Below are positions 23,977 to 32,231 of a stretch of DNA of 62,496 nucleotides, in pieces. This DNA is from Agrilactobacillus composti DSM 18527 = JCM 14202 (GTDB taxonomy: Bacteria; Bacillota; Bacilli; Lactobacillales; Lactobacillaceae). Below the pieces are notes generated by a model that was not told the DNA's origin, made no database searches, and was given only the letters and a program-made list of their open reading frames with translations. The stretch is taken from assembly GCF_001436375.1 (NCBI RefSeq), contig NZ_AZGA01000052.1:770-63265 (forward strand), in the 5' to 3' direction. The position numbers and the translations under genes were made by a program. The stretch's first letter is position 1. Each line of letters begins with the position of its first letter.

Positions 23977-25353
23977 TTACTGTCTTAAACCTTTAGGATA
24001 AAAATTCTTGACCTGCTGATTTACAAATTTACCTAAAGCAAAGCCAAGGTCTTCATGGGTCAACAACCCAAAAACTTTGTGATCAGCAATAGGTTTTGGC
24101 AATGTCAAAATATCACCATGTAAATATTGCTGATAGGCGACCTCATCCACTTCGTGTTGAACTTTGAAACTGTTTTGAGGTAAAGTGACGGCCAAATCAT
24201 GATCAGGTTCAAACCGATTCTTCTTAAATGTCCCTAGATTCAAACCATTACGCAATACCTTAACGCCCTGTAACGGTAAATCCGCATCTGAAACTTCATG
24301 GAGATAAACGCCCTGCAGCTTTAAATGACCCCAAGTAAAGGGATCTTGTTTGAAAGTTTGAGCCACAAAATCATTGAAAATAGCCATTTGTGCCTTAGTG
24401 GGTTGTCCGTTAACTTGTTGTTTTTTGGGCGTCTTTTTGGCTAAGGCTATAGGTGCCGTTGTATTGCTGGCCAACTGGAATTTGGCAATAAAATGTCCTT
24501 CGCCGCGGATCAAATGGGGCCATAGACGCACTGCCTTTTGAATATCTGGATTACCATCGGCCCAAGTCGGGTTAGCCGCAACCATCCCTGGAAATTTCTC
24601 GATTGTCTGGGCCGTTAAACTAGGATAAGTGGCTAATAACCAGGCCATTACCTGCTCATCTTCTTCCGGAGAAAAGGTACAGGTGGAATACACTAAGGTC
24701 CCCCCGGGTTTTAACATGGTCAAGGCACTTTGTAAAATATCTTTTTGGCGCCGGGCACACTCAGCTGGATAGGTGGTATGCCAATATTTGGTTGCTTCTG
24801 GATCTTTGCGAAACATCCCCTCCCCAGAGCAAGGGGCATCCACTAAAATTTTATCAAATTTTTGCGGCCACACCGCTGCTAACTGTTCAGGACTGTTATT
24901 GGTCACCACCGTATTCCGCAAGCCAAAACGTTCAATGTTTTCGGCCAAAACTTTAGCCCGCTTGGGATTAATTTCATTAGCAACCAATAGCCCCTCGCCA
25001 GCCAATTGACTGCCGATATGCGTGGACTTGCCACCAGGGGCCGCACATAAATCTAAGACCATCTCCCCGGGATTAGCTTGGACCACCGCGCCCACGTACA
25101 TGGCACTGGGCTCTTGAGAATACACTCCACCACTGGTGTGCACAATATCGCGCCCACGAATAGCCCCATAATAGCCATTTTCAACATAAGCAATGGGTGC
25201 TTTGGTGTTTACCAAAGGTTTAACAGCGTCTAGCTTTGTTGGATTAATCCGAAAACCTTTACCCGCAGGCTGATTAAAACTGGTTATAAAAGCGGTACTT
25301 TGAGCGCCCAACAGTTGTTGATACTTTTCGATAAATGCGTCGGGTAAATTCAC
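23977..25353 (-). CDS. rsmF: RsmF/YebU-type 16S rRNA (cytosine-C5) methyltransferase
   Basis: A 458-aa SAM-dependent m5C RNA methyltransferase of the NOL1/NOP2/Sun family. The SAM motif is LDLCAAPGGKSTHIG, the two catalytic Cys are in DAPCSGEGMF and YSTCTFSPEEDE, and the C-terminal third is the PUA-like domain found in RsmF-type enzymes of Firmicutes. The exact target cytosine may differ from E. coli C1407. It is followed upstream (24 bp) by an unknown membrane protein on the same strand and ends at a shared terminator. Confidence 0.9.
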   Translation of the reverse strand: MNLPDAFIEKYQQLLGAQSTAFITSFNQPAGKGFRINPTKLDAVKPLVNTKAPIAYVENGYYGAIRGRDIVHTSGGVYSQEPSAMYVGAVVQANPGEMVLDLCAAPGGKSTHIGSQLAGEGLLVANEINPKRAKVLAENIERFGLRNTVVTNNSPEQLAAVWPQKFDKILVDAPCSGEGMFRKDPEATKYWHTTYPAECARRQKDILQSALTMLKPGGTLVYSTCTFSPEEDEQVMAWLLATYPSLTAQTIEKFPGMVAANPTWADGNPDIQKAVRLWPHLIRGEGHFIAKFQLASNTTAPIALAKKTPKKQQVNGQPTKAQMAIFNDFVAQTFKQDPFTWGHLKLQGVYLHEVSDADLPLQGVKVLRNGLNLGTFKKNRFEPDHDLAVTLPQNSFKVQHEVDEVAYQQYLHGDILTLPKPIADHKVFGLLTHEDLGFALGKFVNQQVKNFYPKGLRQ

Positions 25354-25377
25354 GACTGACCTCCTTGATTTGAAACC

Positions 25378-26364
25378 TTAACTGGCAAACGTCGTTGGTT
25401 TGCCCTTAGTTGTAAACAATAATATTGCCATTAAAATAATGGCATAACCGGCCAAGCCGATCATGTAATACGTGGTGAGTTCATAACTAATTAAATAGGT
25501 TTGCCATAAGCCCACAAAATAACCAATTGCCCCACTGACGAGTAAATACAGGCTAAATTGGCGTAAATAGCCCCATTTCATTTTTCGATCTAACGTTTTA
25601 TCTAAGTCGCTACTTTTTAGTGCAGGTCTAAAGGTCCCATAAAATAACAGGGTCAATAAACTTATTAAGACAAAAGTTCCCCCGTATAAGGCCCATAATA
25701 TAATGCGACTGCTCCAGTGTTGGGCTTGTTGCTGATCATCTTGTTTGGGCACATAGGTCGAAGCCCGCTTAGCTTGAACTAATTTTAAAAATGCTTGGCG
25801 ATGCTGCTTAACCAACGTACCATCCGCAATTACCTCTAGGCTTTTAATCGGCGTTACATTGGTGGTTTGTAGTGGGGAAACAGAAATAAAACGGTGATTA
25901 TTCAAAGATGACTCCCCGGACGTCCCCACTTGACCAATCACCGCAACATAGCGTTCATGATCAAACAAATAAGCTTGGACCTGGGGTTTATATAAATTAT
26001 CCACCCAATCTTGCCCTACAATGGCAAAAGGCAATGGTGAGTTATAATCACTGGTATTGAAGTTTCGACCGCTGATCATAGAAATATTGGTTTTAGGGTG
26101 CTTAGCATAGATGTAGCTCACCTGTTCTTGAGCCGGATCGATAAATTGTACTTGATAATTATCATAATTACGCTGAGATAATTTTTTAACAAGTTGTTGC
26201 ATATTTAAATTACTTTTAGCGTTAAATATTAATGCGTCTTCGCTTAAACCACCATGATCTAATTGAATCTGATACGTACTGCGATCATGTTGCCCCATCA
26301 ACCAAAGCGTGGCAAAATAAACCAGTGCAATTAAAAAACCAAGGAGCACTCTGCGTTTGAACAA
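25378..26364 (-). CDS. Membrane protein of unknown function with a large extracellular domain
   Basis: I do not recognise a named family. The 328-aa protein has one N-terminal membrane helix (about residues 5-25), an extracytoplasmic domain of about 200 residues, and three C-terminal helices (about 222-242, 268-290, 298-320). This layout resembles the MacB-like core plus FtsX-type permease halves of ABC transporters, but it is too short and has no ATPase next to it. It is 24 bp upstream of rsmF and 36 bp downstream of a methyltransferase-like gene, all on the minus strand. Confidence 0.6.
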   Translation of the reverse strand: MFKRRVLLGFLIALVYFATLWLMGQHDRSTYQIQLDHGGLSEDALIFNAKSNLNMQQLVKKLSQRNYDNYQVQFIDPAQEQVSYIYAKHPKTNISMISGRNFNTSDYNSPLPFAIVGQDWVDNLYKPQVQAYLFDHERYVAVIGQVGTSGESSLNNHRFISVSPLQTTNVTPIKSLEVIADGTLVKQHRQAFLKLVQAKRASTYVPKQDDQQQAQHWSSRIILWALYGGTFVLISLLTLLFYGTFRPALKSSDLDKTLDRKMKWGYLRQFSLYLLVSGAIGYFVGLWQTYLISYELTTYYMIGLAGYAIILMAILLFTTKGKPTTFAS

Positions 26365-26384
26365 ACCGTTAACCTCCGATTATC

Positions 26385-26398
26385 TGACCCCGGGGTCA
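26385..26398. repeat. 14-bp perfect palindrome between two minus-strand genes
   Basis: TGACCCCGGGGTCA fills much of the 36-bp gap between the methyltransferase-like gene and the membrane protein gene. As RNA it could only form a five-pair stem with a four-base loop. It may be a protein site or a weak processing hairpin; no T run follows on the minus strand. Confidence 0.35.
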
Positions 26399-26400
26399 TT

Positions 26401-27198
26401 TTATCGTATTAAAAAAATTTTATCTTGAATTAAATCAAATCTGGGATAAATTTGATTTAAGCGAACAATCGCCTTATCGTTGACAAAAGGTGCTGTCCGC
26501 CAAAACTCAAGACTATTGGTGGCGCCAAGATATTCACCCAACACAAAAAAGCTTTTGTGGGCCATATATTGTTTAAATGCCTGTAAAACAGCGACATCAA
26601 TGGGGTTCTTATCTTGACTCCAAATCATAACCAGCGCATCGACTTTGGGACCATAAGTTTTAACAGCTTCAACCGCATCTAAAGACTGTACAGGTACCCA
26701 AGGTTGGCGGCCGGTGGGGCTGGTTTTGCCCCAGCTTAAATCATCTGTTGTAACGACTTTTTGCTGCAGTTGAGTCATCCCATAAGAAAACAACGCATTG
26801 CCAGCCATCACCTCAAGATAACTTAAACCTGGAAACAACTGCACCCAGCGACGTAACAAGCTTTGTGTCTGTAATGACCAAATACCAAATTGGTTTTCAA
26901 TAAAATCACGAAAATTCCGCAGTAAATGATCTAATTGGCGAACTTGTTGGACTTGTTGGTCGTAAGCACGTTGCTGCCAGGTCAAATTTTGCCCCAGCGC
27001 CACCAAGGCCTCAAGATAAGTACTTTGGCTCAAGCCTAAAAAAGGTAAGCTTTGATTTGGCAATTGCCGTTGACTCAGATTCAAACAAACACCAAATATA
27101 ACATCAATTTGCTGTTGAATAGCCGGAATAGTTTGAAATAATTGCCGAAACTTTTTCAGTTGTTGCAAGTAGCCGCTGGCAAAAATATCAGTTGTCAT
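26401..27198 (-). CDS. Divergent SAM-dependent methyltransferase-like protein
   Basis: A 265-aa cytoplasmic protein. The N-terminal half is Gln-rich and helical. The stretch YLEVMAGNALFSYGM (around residue 140) looks like a degenerate SAM-binding motif I (E-x-x-x-G), and DALVMIWSQD later resembles motif IV, so a class I methyltransferase fold is likely. The substrate is unknown. It lies between rpiA (5 bp upstream) and the unknown membrane protein, in one minus-strand run. Confidence in the gene is high, in the function moderate. Confidence 0.6.
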   Translation of the reverse strand: MTTDIFASGYLQQLKKFRQLFQTIPAIQQQIDVIFGVCLNLSQRQLPNQSLPFLGLSQSTYLEALVALGQNLTWQQRAYDQQVQQVRQLDHLLRNFRDFIENQFGIWSLQTQSLLRRWVQLFPGLSYLEVMAGNALFSYGMTQLQQKVVTTDDLSWGKTSPTGRQPWVPVQSLDAVEAVKTYGPKVDALVMIWSQDKNPIDVAVLQAFKQYMAHKSFFVLGEYLGATNSLEFWRTAPFVNDKAIVRLNQIYPRFDLIQDKIFLIR

Positions 27199-27203
27199 CG
27201 GTT

Positions 27204-27905
27204 TTAATAACGCTTTTCACGACTAGGTACTAAATTCTTAACACCCTTGTCCGTGCCGACAAATACTTCGTCCACAATGTCTAAAAACAAGCCATGCTCT
27301 AACACACCTACTTGATGGGCCAACCACTCGGCCAAATGATGGGGATGGACAATTGATTGTAAATGTAAGTCAATTACATAATTATGTTCATGGGTCAAAT
27401 AATAATGGTCTTTATCCACCATTCTAAATTTAGGATTTAAGCCTTCATTTTCTAAACGTTTGAAAACTTTTGTGGATCCATAAGGCACAACCTCAACGGG
27501 TAGCGGAATATTATGGCCCAAAGTATCTACTAATTTGGAATCATCTACGATCCAAAAATTCTTTTTAGACGAAATCGCCACCATTTTTTCATATTCATGG
27601 GCAGCCCCCCCATCTTTGATGCCTTGGAAGTGCTTATCAATCTCCCCCGCACCGTCAATGGTTAAGTCAATATAAGGCACATCATCCAGATCATGCATTG
27701 GAATAGCTAATTCGTTGGCCGCGTTGGTGGTCCGATCAGACGTCGAAATACCAGTGATGTCCAAATGTTCGTTTTTGATTCGCGTGGCTAAACCTTCCAA
27801 CATGTACTGCACGGTGGTCCCCGTACCTAAGCCAATAATCATGCCATCTTGAATTCGATCCAAAGCAGCTAAGGCTGCCATTTTCTTTTTGTCTTCTATA
27901 TCCAT
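27204..27905 (-). CDS. rpiA: Ribose-5-phosphate isomerase A
   Basis: Interconverts ribose-5-phosphate and ribulose-5-phosphate in the pentose phosphate pathway. At 233 aa it has the usual length, and the family motifs are all visible: GLGTGTTV (about 25-32), TSDRTTNAANE, DLTIDGAGEID with the catalytic Asp residues, and KDGGAAHEYEKM with the catalytic Lys/Glu. A GGAGG-like SD precedes the ATG. It is divergent from thrC and followed by the methyltransferase-like gene at 5 bp. Confidence 0.96.
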   Translation of the reverse strand: MDIEDKKKMAALAALDRIQDGMIIGLGTGTTVQYMLEGLATRIKNEHLDITGISTSDRTTNAANELAIPMHDLDDVPYIDLTIDGAGEIDKHFQGIKDGGAAHEYEKMVAISSKKNFWIVDDSKLVDTLGHNIPLPVEVVPYGSTKVFKRLENEGLNPKFRMVDKDHYYLTHEHNYVIDLHLQSIVHPHHLAEWLAHQVGVLEHGLFLDIVDEVFVGTDKGVKNLVPSREKRY

Positions 27906-28039
27906 GTTGACCTCCGAAATTTTATGTCATATCTATTATAAAGATACCTTGAAACAATATCAAAATAAACAAAAGTATTGTAAAATTAATCAAAGACTAA
28001 TTTTTGTCTGACTAGATTAAAGATAAGGTGGTTTATGGC

Positions 28040-29530
28040 ATGACCCTTCAATATCGTAGTACCCGTGGCAATGAAAGTAATAGTTTAACAGCTTCACAGG
28101 CTATTTTACAAGGTTTGGCACCTGATGGTGGTTTATATGTACCCGTCATTTTTCCAAAACTGACCACACCCTTAAAAGATTTAGTAGGTTTAAGCTATCA
28201 GGATTTGGCACTACAAATTTTAAAATTGTTTTTAGACGATTACACTGAGGCGGAGTTAAAAGCCTGCATCACTGCTGCTTATGGGGATCAATTTGATACT
28301 AACTTGATCACCCCCGTCCATCAAGCTGGCAATGTGAACTACTTAGAACTTTATCATGGGCCAACCCTGGCCTTCAAAGACATCGCGCTGCAATTATTAC
28401 CCCACTTAATGACCACGGCCATGACAAAAAATAATTATGATGGCCAAATCACTATTTTAACCGCAACCTCTGGGGACACCGGTAAAGCGGCCATGGCTGG
28501 CTTTGCGGATGTACCTAATACCCGCATCATCATTTTTTATCCCAAAGATGGTGTCAGCGCCATTCAAAAACAACAAATGGTCACCCAAACCGGCGACAAT
28601 GTGAACGTACTGGGCATCGATGGTAACTTTGATGATGCCCAACGCAACGTTAAAGCCATTCTCAACGATAGCGCTATTCAAGCCCAATTGGCCACCCAAA
28701 ATATTCAGTTTTCTTCTGCCAATTCCATTAACATTGGCCGCTTGATCCCGCAAATTGTTTATTATTTTGCTGCCTATGGCCAACTGGTTCAAAATAAAAC
28801 CATCGCATTAAATGATGAGGTTGTCTTTAGTGTGCCAACAGGTAATTTTGGGGATATTCTGGCTGGCTGGTATGCTAAAAAACTCGGTTTGCCAATCAAA
28901 CGCTTGCTATGTGCCTCAAATGAGAATAACATCTTAACTGACTTTTTCCACACAGGTCAGTATAATAAGAAACGCGCCTTTCACGTCACTAGCTCCCCGT
29001 CAATGGATATCTTAGTGTCTAGTAATTTGGAGCGCTTGTTATTTGAAGTCTTAGATGAAGACCCTACTGCCCTGAGCGCCTTTATGCAAGAATTTGAAAC
29101 TGCCGGCAGTGCTACCCTATCGACAACTGCCAAAACCAAACTCGCTGACTTTGTGGCTTATGACACTGACCAAGCCCAAACCCTAGCGGCCATTCGGCAA
29201 ACGCAAACCCAAGCTAATTATACCATCGATCCCCATACTGCCGTGGCCACCCATGGGGCAATGGCCTATCTCAAGGATACCAAAGATACAGCCCCAATGG
29301 TGATTTTATCCACCGCCAATCCTTATAAGTTCCCTGAAACAGTTTTGTGGGCATTAACCGCTCATAAACCACTTGAAAGCGGCTTTGAGGCCATCCAAGC
29401 TGTTTCAAATGTTATCAGCTTGCCGGTCCCTAAAAACATCAGTCATTTAAAACGGGCTAAAGTTCGCTTTGATCAAACAATTTCTGTGGCTCAAATGGCA
29501 CCAACTGTATTAAATATTTTAACTCACTAA
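28040..29530 (+). CDS. thrC: Threonine synthase
   Basis: Converts O-phosphohomoserine to threonine with pyridoxal phosphate. The 496-aa enzyme belongs to the longer (class 2) type. The PLP lysine is in LAFKDIALQ near residue 108, and TATSGDTGKAAMAG is the phosphate-binding loop. I start it at ATG 28040, which has AAGGTGG (28025-28031) at 8 nt; the GTG at 28028 lies inside that SD. No hom or thrB is beside it. The first signal peptidase gene follows 14 bp later and may be co-transcribed. Confidence 0.95.
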   Translation: MTLQYRSTRGNESNSLTASQAILQGLAPDGGLYVPVIFPKLTTPLKDLVGLSYQDLALQILKLFLDDYTEAELKACITAAYGDQFDTNLITPVHQAGNVNYLELYHGPTLAFKDIALQLLPHLMTTAMTKNNYDGQITILTATSGDTGKAAMAGFADVPNTRIIIFYPKDGVSAIQKQQMVTQTGDNVNVLGIDGNFDDAQRNVKAILNDSAIQAQLATQNIQFSSANSINIGRLIPQIVYYFAAYGQLVQNKTIALNDEVVFSVPTGNFGDILAGWYAKKLGLPIKRLLCASNENNILTDFFHTGQYNKKRAFHVTSSPSMDILVSSNLERLLFEVLDEDPTALSAFMQEFETAGSATLSTTAKTKLADFVAYDTDQAQTLAAIRQTQTQANYTIDPHTAVATHGAMAYLKDTKDTAPMVILSTANPYKFPETVLWALTAHKPLESGFEAIQAVSNVISLPVPKNISHLKRAKVRFDQTISVAQMAPTVLNILTH

Positions 29531-29544
29531 GGACGTGACTATTT

Positions 29545-30135
29545 TTGAATCGTAAAACTACCAAAAAACCAGTGAAAAAAGAAGATGATGCTTCCTTAGG
29601 TCGCTTTTTCCTTGAATTGGTTGTCTTAGTATTAGTTTTCGCTGGTATTGGGAAGTTGTTAATGGCCTTTGTCTTTGCCAATGAACAGGTCGAAGGCCCC
29701 TCCATGCAACCCACCTTTGAATCCGGTGATCGGATCATTGCTAATCGTCACAGCAGTATTAACCGAGGGGATATCGTCATCTTAAAAGCCCCTGACGAAC
29801 CGGGTGCCTTTTATATCAAGCGGGTCGTGGGGATGCCTGGTGAAAATATTGCTTCTAAAAATGATACCATGTATATCAATGGCAAGAAGTTGAAGGAACC
29901 TTACTTAAATGCTTACAAGAAAAAACTCCCTGCCGGCACCCTTTACACCAATGACTTTACGTACCAAGGCCTGTTTAACAAGGGAAATTATATTCCTAAA
30001 GACCAGTACTTTGTGATGGGTGATCACCGTAATGTTTCAAAAGATAGCCGGATGTTGGGTACCATTAAGAAATCGGACATCATCGGGGTCGTCAAATTAC
30101 GTTATTGGCCACTTAATAAATTTACCGTCTTTTGA
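29545..30135 (+). CDS. lepB: Signal peptidase I (copy 1 of 3)
   Basis: Cleaves signal peptides from exported proteins at the outer face of the membrane. The 196-aa protein has a short basic N terminus, one membrane anchor (about residues 20-40), the catalytic Ser in EGPSMQPTF, the catalytic Lys in YIKRVVGMPG and box E as GDHRNVSKDSR, with His where the family norm is Asn. The start is TTG at 29545 with AAGGA upstream. It stands 14 bp after thrC and is the first of three tandem paralogs; a terminator follows. Confidence 0.93.
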   Translation: MNRKTTKKPVKKEDDASLGRFFLELVVLVLVFAGIGKLLMAFVFANEQVEGPSMQPTFESGDRIIANRHSSINRGDIVILKAPDEPGAFYIKRVVGMPGENIASKNDTMYINGKKLKEPYLNAYKKKLPAGTLYTNDFTYQGLFNKGNYIPKDQYFVMGDHRNVSKDSRMLGTIKKSDIIGVVKLRYWPLNKFTVF

Positions 30136-30152
30136 TAGGGCGCATTTTGTTC

Positions 30153-30182
30153 AAGCGATCCACAATTGTGGGTCGTTTTTTG
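30153..30182 (+). terminator. Terminator between signal peptidase copies 1 and 2
   Basis: A near-perfect palindromic stem built around CGATCCACAA and TTGTGGGTCG (one T-G pair), followed by six T. It separates copy 1 from copy 2, so copy 2 needs its own promoter. Confidence 0.75.
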
Positions 30183-30272
30183 ATGACCAAAAAAGGCTTT
30201 TCGGAAGCGCTTTATTCAGGTATGATTAGAATAATGATGTCATGATTAATTTTAATTAAGGATGGGATGATA

Positions 30273-30863
30273 TTGAAACTAAAAAAACAGCAAAAATCTA
30301 ATTTAAAAACTACTGATATCCCACTTTGGCGCTTCTTCTTAGAAATAGTCGTTGTCTTTTTAGTCGTTTTTGGAATTGGTCGTCTACTAACAACTTATGT
30401 GATAGCAGAACGGCAAGTTGTGGGGGCATCTATGGCCCCCACCTTTGCTGATGGCGATCGTGCCATGGCTCTACGCCATGGCACCATCAAACGCGGCAGT
30501 ATCGTGATGTTAAAAGCCCCCGATGAACCTGGTTTCTTTTATATCAAACGCGTCATTGGCTTACCAGGAGACAATGTGGTTGCCAAAAACGACACTATCT
30601 ATGTTAATGGCAACAAACTTAAAGAACCTTACCTCAATGCCTATAAACAAAAATTACCTGCAGGCACCCTATTCACTCAAAATTTTACATACCAAGGTCT
30701 TTTTAATAAAGGCGATCACATTCCTAAAAATCAATATTTCGTTATGGGGGACAATCGCAATATTTCTAAAGACAGTCGCATGTTGGGTACCATCAAGAAA
30801 TCGGCTATCATTGGAGTCGTCAAATTTCGTTACTGGCCGCTGAATCAATTAACTATCTTTTGA
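30273..30863 (+). CDS. lepB: Signal peptidase I (copy 2 of 3)
   Basis: Same architecture as its neighbours: basic N terminus, one membrane anchor, catalytic Ser in VGASMAPTF, catalytic Lys in YIKRVIGLPG, box E GDNRNISKDSR. All catalytic residues are intact. An ATG at 30267 is also in frame but lies within the AAGGATGGG SD; the TTG at 30273 matches the TTG-AA(A/T) starts of the other two copies and has better spacing. Ala replaces Pro just before the catalytic Ser, which may shift substrate preference (inference). Confidence 0.9.
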   Translation: MKLKKQQKSNLKTTDIPLWRFFLEIVVVFLVVFGIGRLLTTYVIAERQVVGASMAPTFADGDRAMALRHGTIKRGSIVMLKAPDEPGFFYIKRVIGLPGDNVVAKNDTIYVNGNKLKEPYLNAYKQKLPAGTLFTQNFTYQGLFNKGDHIPKNQYFVMGDNRNISKDSRMLGTIKKSAIIGVVKFRYWPLNQLTIF

Positions 30864-30944
30864 TGATTGGCTCTTTTCATTGACCCTCAGTTAGCGTAAT
30901 ATGAAAACTACGTAACTAGTTAATTGTAGAGGAGCTGTTTGTTT

Positions 30945-31535
30945 TTGAAACGCAAAGATTTGAAAAAGAAAACTTCCAAATCTGATGACATCCCACTTTG
31001 GCGTTTTTTTCTAGAAATGGTGATATTACTTTTGGTTTTCTTCGGAATTGGCCGGCTTTTAATGACCCAGGTCCTTGCCAAGCATATGGTTGAAGGCCCT
31101 TCCATGGCACCTACCTTTGAATCTGGGGATCGGGTAATGGCCCTGCGCCACGGCACCATCAAACGGGGTGATATTGTAATTTTAAAAGCTCCTGATGAAC
31201 CTGGCTTCTTTTATATCAAGCGAGTTATTGGCCTGCCTGGTGACAACGTGGCTTCTAAAAATGATACCATGTATATCAACGGTAAAAAGCTGAAGGAACC
31301 CTACTTAAATGCCTATAAGAACAAACTACCCACTGGTACTTTATTCACCAATGACTTTACATACCAAGGGCTCTTCAACAAAGGCGATCACATCCCCAAA
31401 AATCAATATTTCGTCATGGGTGACAACCGCAGTGTCTCTAAAGATAGTCGGATGATTGGCACCATCAAACGAGCTGATATTGTTGGTATCGTGAAATTTA
31501 GGTACTGGCCGGTAACCAAATTTGCTGTTTTCTAA
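30945..31535 (+). CDS. lepB: Signal peptidase I (copy 3 of 3)
   Basis: Third tandem copy, with catalytic Ser in EGPSMAPTF, Lys in YIKRVIGLPG and box E GDNRSVSKDSR. The membrane anchor is at about residues 20-42. Two TTG starts are possible, 30939 and 30945; AGAGGAG (30927-30933) is 5 and 11 nt away respectively, and homology to copies 1 and 2 favours 30945. A stretch near residues 100-120 is nearly identical to copy 1 at the DNA level, suggesting recent duplication or gene conversion. A bidirectional terminator follows. Confidence 0.9.
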   Translation: MKRKDLKKKTSKSDDIPLWRFFLEMVILLLVFFGIGRLLMTQVLAKHMVEGPSMAPTFESGDRVMALRHGTIKRGDIVILKAPDEPGFFYIKRVIGLPGDNVASKNDTMYINGKKLKEPYLNAYKNKLPTGTLFTNDFTYQGLFNKGDHIPKNQYFVMGDNRSVSKDSRMIGTIKRADIVGIVKFRYWPVTKFAVF

Positions 31536-31538
31536 AAC

Positions 31539-31571
31539 AAAAAAAGTTGATCAATTTTGGTCAACTTTTTT
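31539..31571. terminator. Bidirectional terminator
   Basis: Arms AAAAAAAGTTGA (31539-31550) and TCAACTTTTTT (31561-31571). It ends both the signal peptidase run and the convergent 100-aa gene. Confidence 0.85.
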
Positions 31572-31578
31572 GTTTCTG

Positions 31579-31881
31579 CTAAACTAAAGGTTCATTAAAA
31601 TTTTTATGATAATAATCAGCATCAATTACTTTATAGCTGCGATTTGGAAATTGCACAATAATTTTATTCATTTCAACCGGTATTTGTTTTGATTTCTCAA
31701 AAATAAATAATTGCGCTGCTCTAAACTTAACAACGGTATTAAAATCCCGGCCGAAAAATTCTCGCAACTGGGCCATAGATGTATTCTTGGTATAAAGCAA
31801 GAATTTAGCCATTTTAGTCGTTGAAAAAGCATTGAATTCTTGTGAAGGAAAGTCCTTCAACGCGTCATTGTCATCAGCCAT
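31579..31881 (-). CDS. 100-aa protein of unknown function
   Basis: I do not recognise this protein. It is soluble by appearance, with an acidic N terminus (MADDNDALKDFPSQEF), a helical centre and the end YYHKNFNEPLV. A central segment (AQLREFFGRDFNTVVKFRAA) could be a small helix-turn-helix, but this is weak. The ATG has a good GGAGG 8 nt upstream. It is divergent from a second small gene across a 17-bp palindrome, which suggests shared control. Confidence 0.65.
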   Translation of the reverse strand: MADDNDALKDFPSQEFNAFSTTKMAKFLLYTKNTSMAQLREFFGRDFNTVVKFRAAQLFIFEKSKQIPVEMNKIIVQFPNRSYKVIDADYYHKNFNEPLV

Positions 31882-31901
31882 GCGATTGCCTCCTTAAAAT
31901 A

Positions 31902-31940
31902 TTGCAAACGTTTTGCAAATCATTGTAATAATGCTATGCT
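31902..31940. promoter_or_regulatory. Palindromic operator and plus-strand promoter between two small genes
   Basis: TTGCAAA-CGT-TTTGCAA (31902-31918) is a perfect inverted repeat with 7-bp arms. Its right half doubles as a -35 (TTGCAA, 31913-31918) for a -10 TATGCT at 31935-31940 (16-bp spacer). A regulator bound here would block the plus-strand promoter and probably the divergent one. Confidence 0.5.
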
Positions 31941-31983
31941 TAAGGTGTTGGTACATAAGTTCAAAGATTGGAGCGTGTTCAAT

Positions 31984-32169
31984 TTGTCAGATTTAAATAA
32001 TCTCGCCAAAGCTATCATTCATTTTCAAGAGCGAACATCCATGAGCGATGCTCAATTTGCCTTCTCTAGTCATTTTTCCGTTGAACGAATTCATGATTTA
32101 AAGTCTGGGGAAAAGCAAGCGACTCCTGAAGAAACGGATAAGCTTATGAAATTTATGAACAGCAATTAA
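31984..32169 (+). CDS. Small protein resembling the LBP_cg2779 family
   Basis: A 61-aa protein (SDLNNLAKAIIHFQERTSM...) that from memory resembles the LBP_cg2779 family of lactobacilli, of unknown function. The helical pattern DAQFAFSSHFSVERIHDLKSG looks like a helix-turn-helix with a recognition helix. I chose TTG 31984 with GGAG (31970-31973) at 10 nt; a longer frame opens at 31936 but that is inside the -10 box. It may be the regulator that binds the upstream palindrome, but that is inference. Confidence 0.65.
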   Translation: MSDLNNLAKAIIHFQERTSMSDAQFAFSSHFSVERIHDLKSGEKQATPEETDKLMKFMNSN

Positions 32170-32186
32170 CGTTAAGTTATTTATCA

Positions 32187-32227
32187 GGCCATGGTGAAAT
32201 CACAATTTCAGTTATGGTCTTTTTTTA
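32187..32227 (+). terminator. Terminator between small gene and pepD
   Basis: Stem from GGCCATGGTGAAAT (32187-32200) to ATTTCAGTTATGGTC (32205-32219), about 12 paired bases with a bulge, followed by eight T. Confidence 0.75.
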
Positions 32228-32231
32228 ATGC

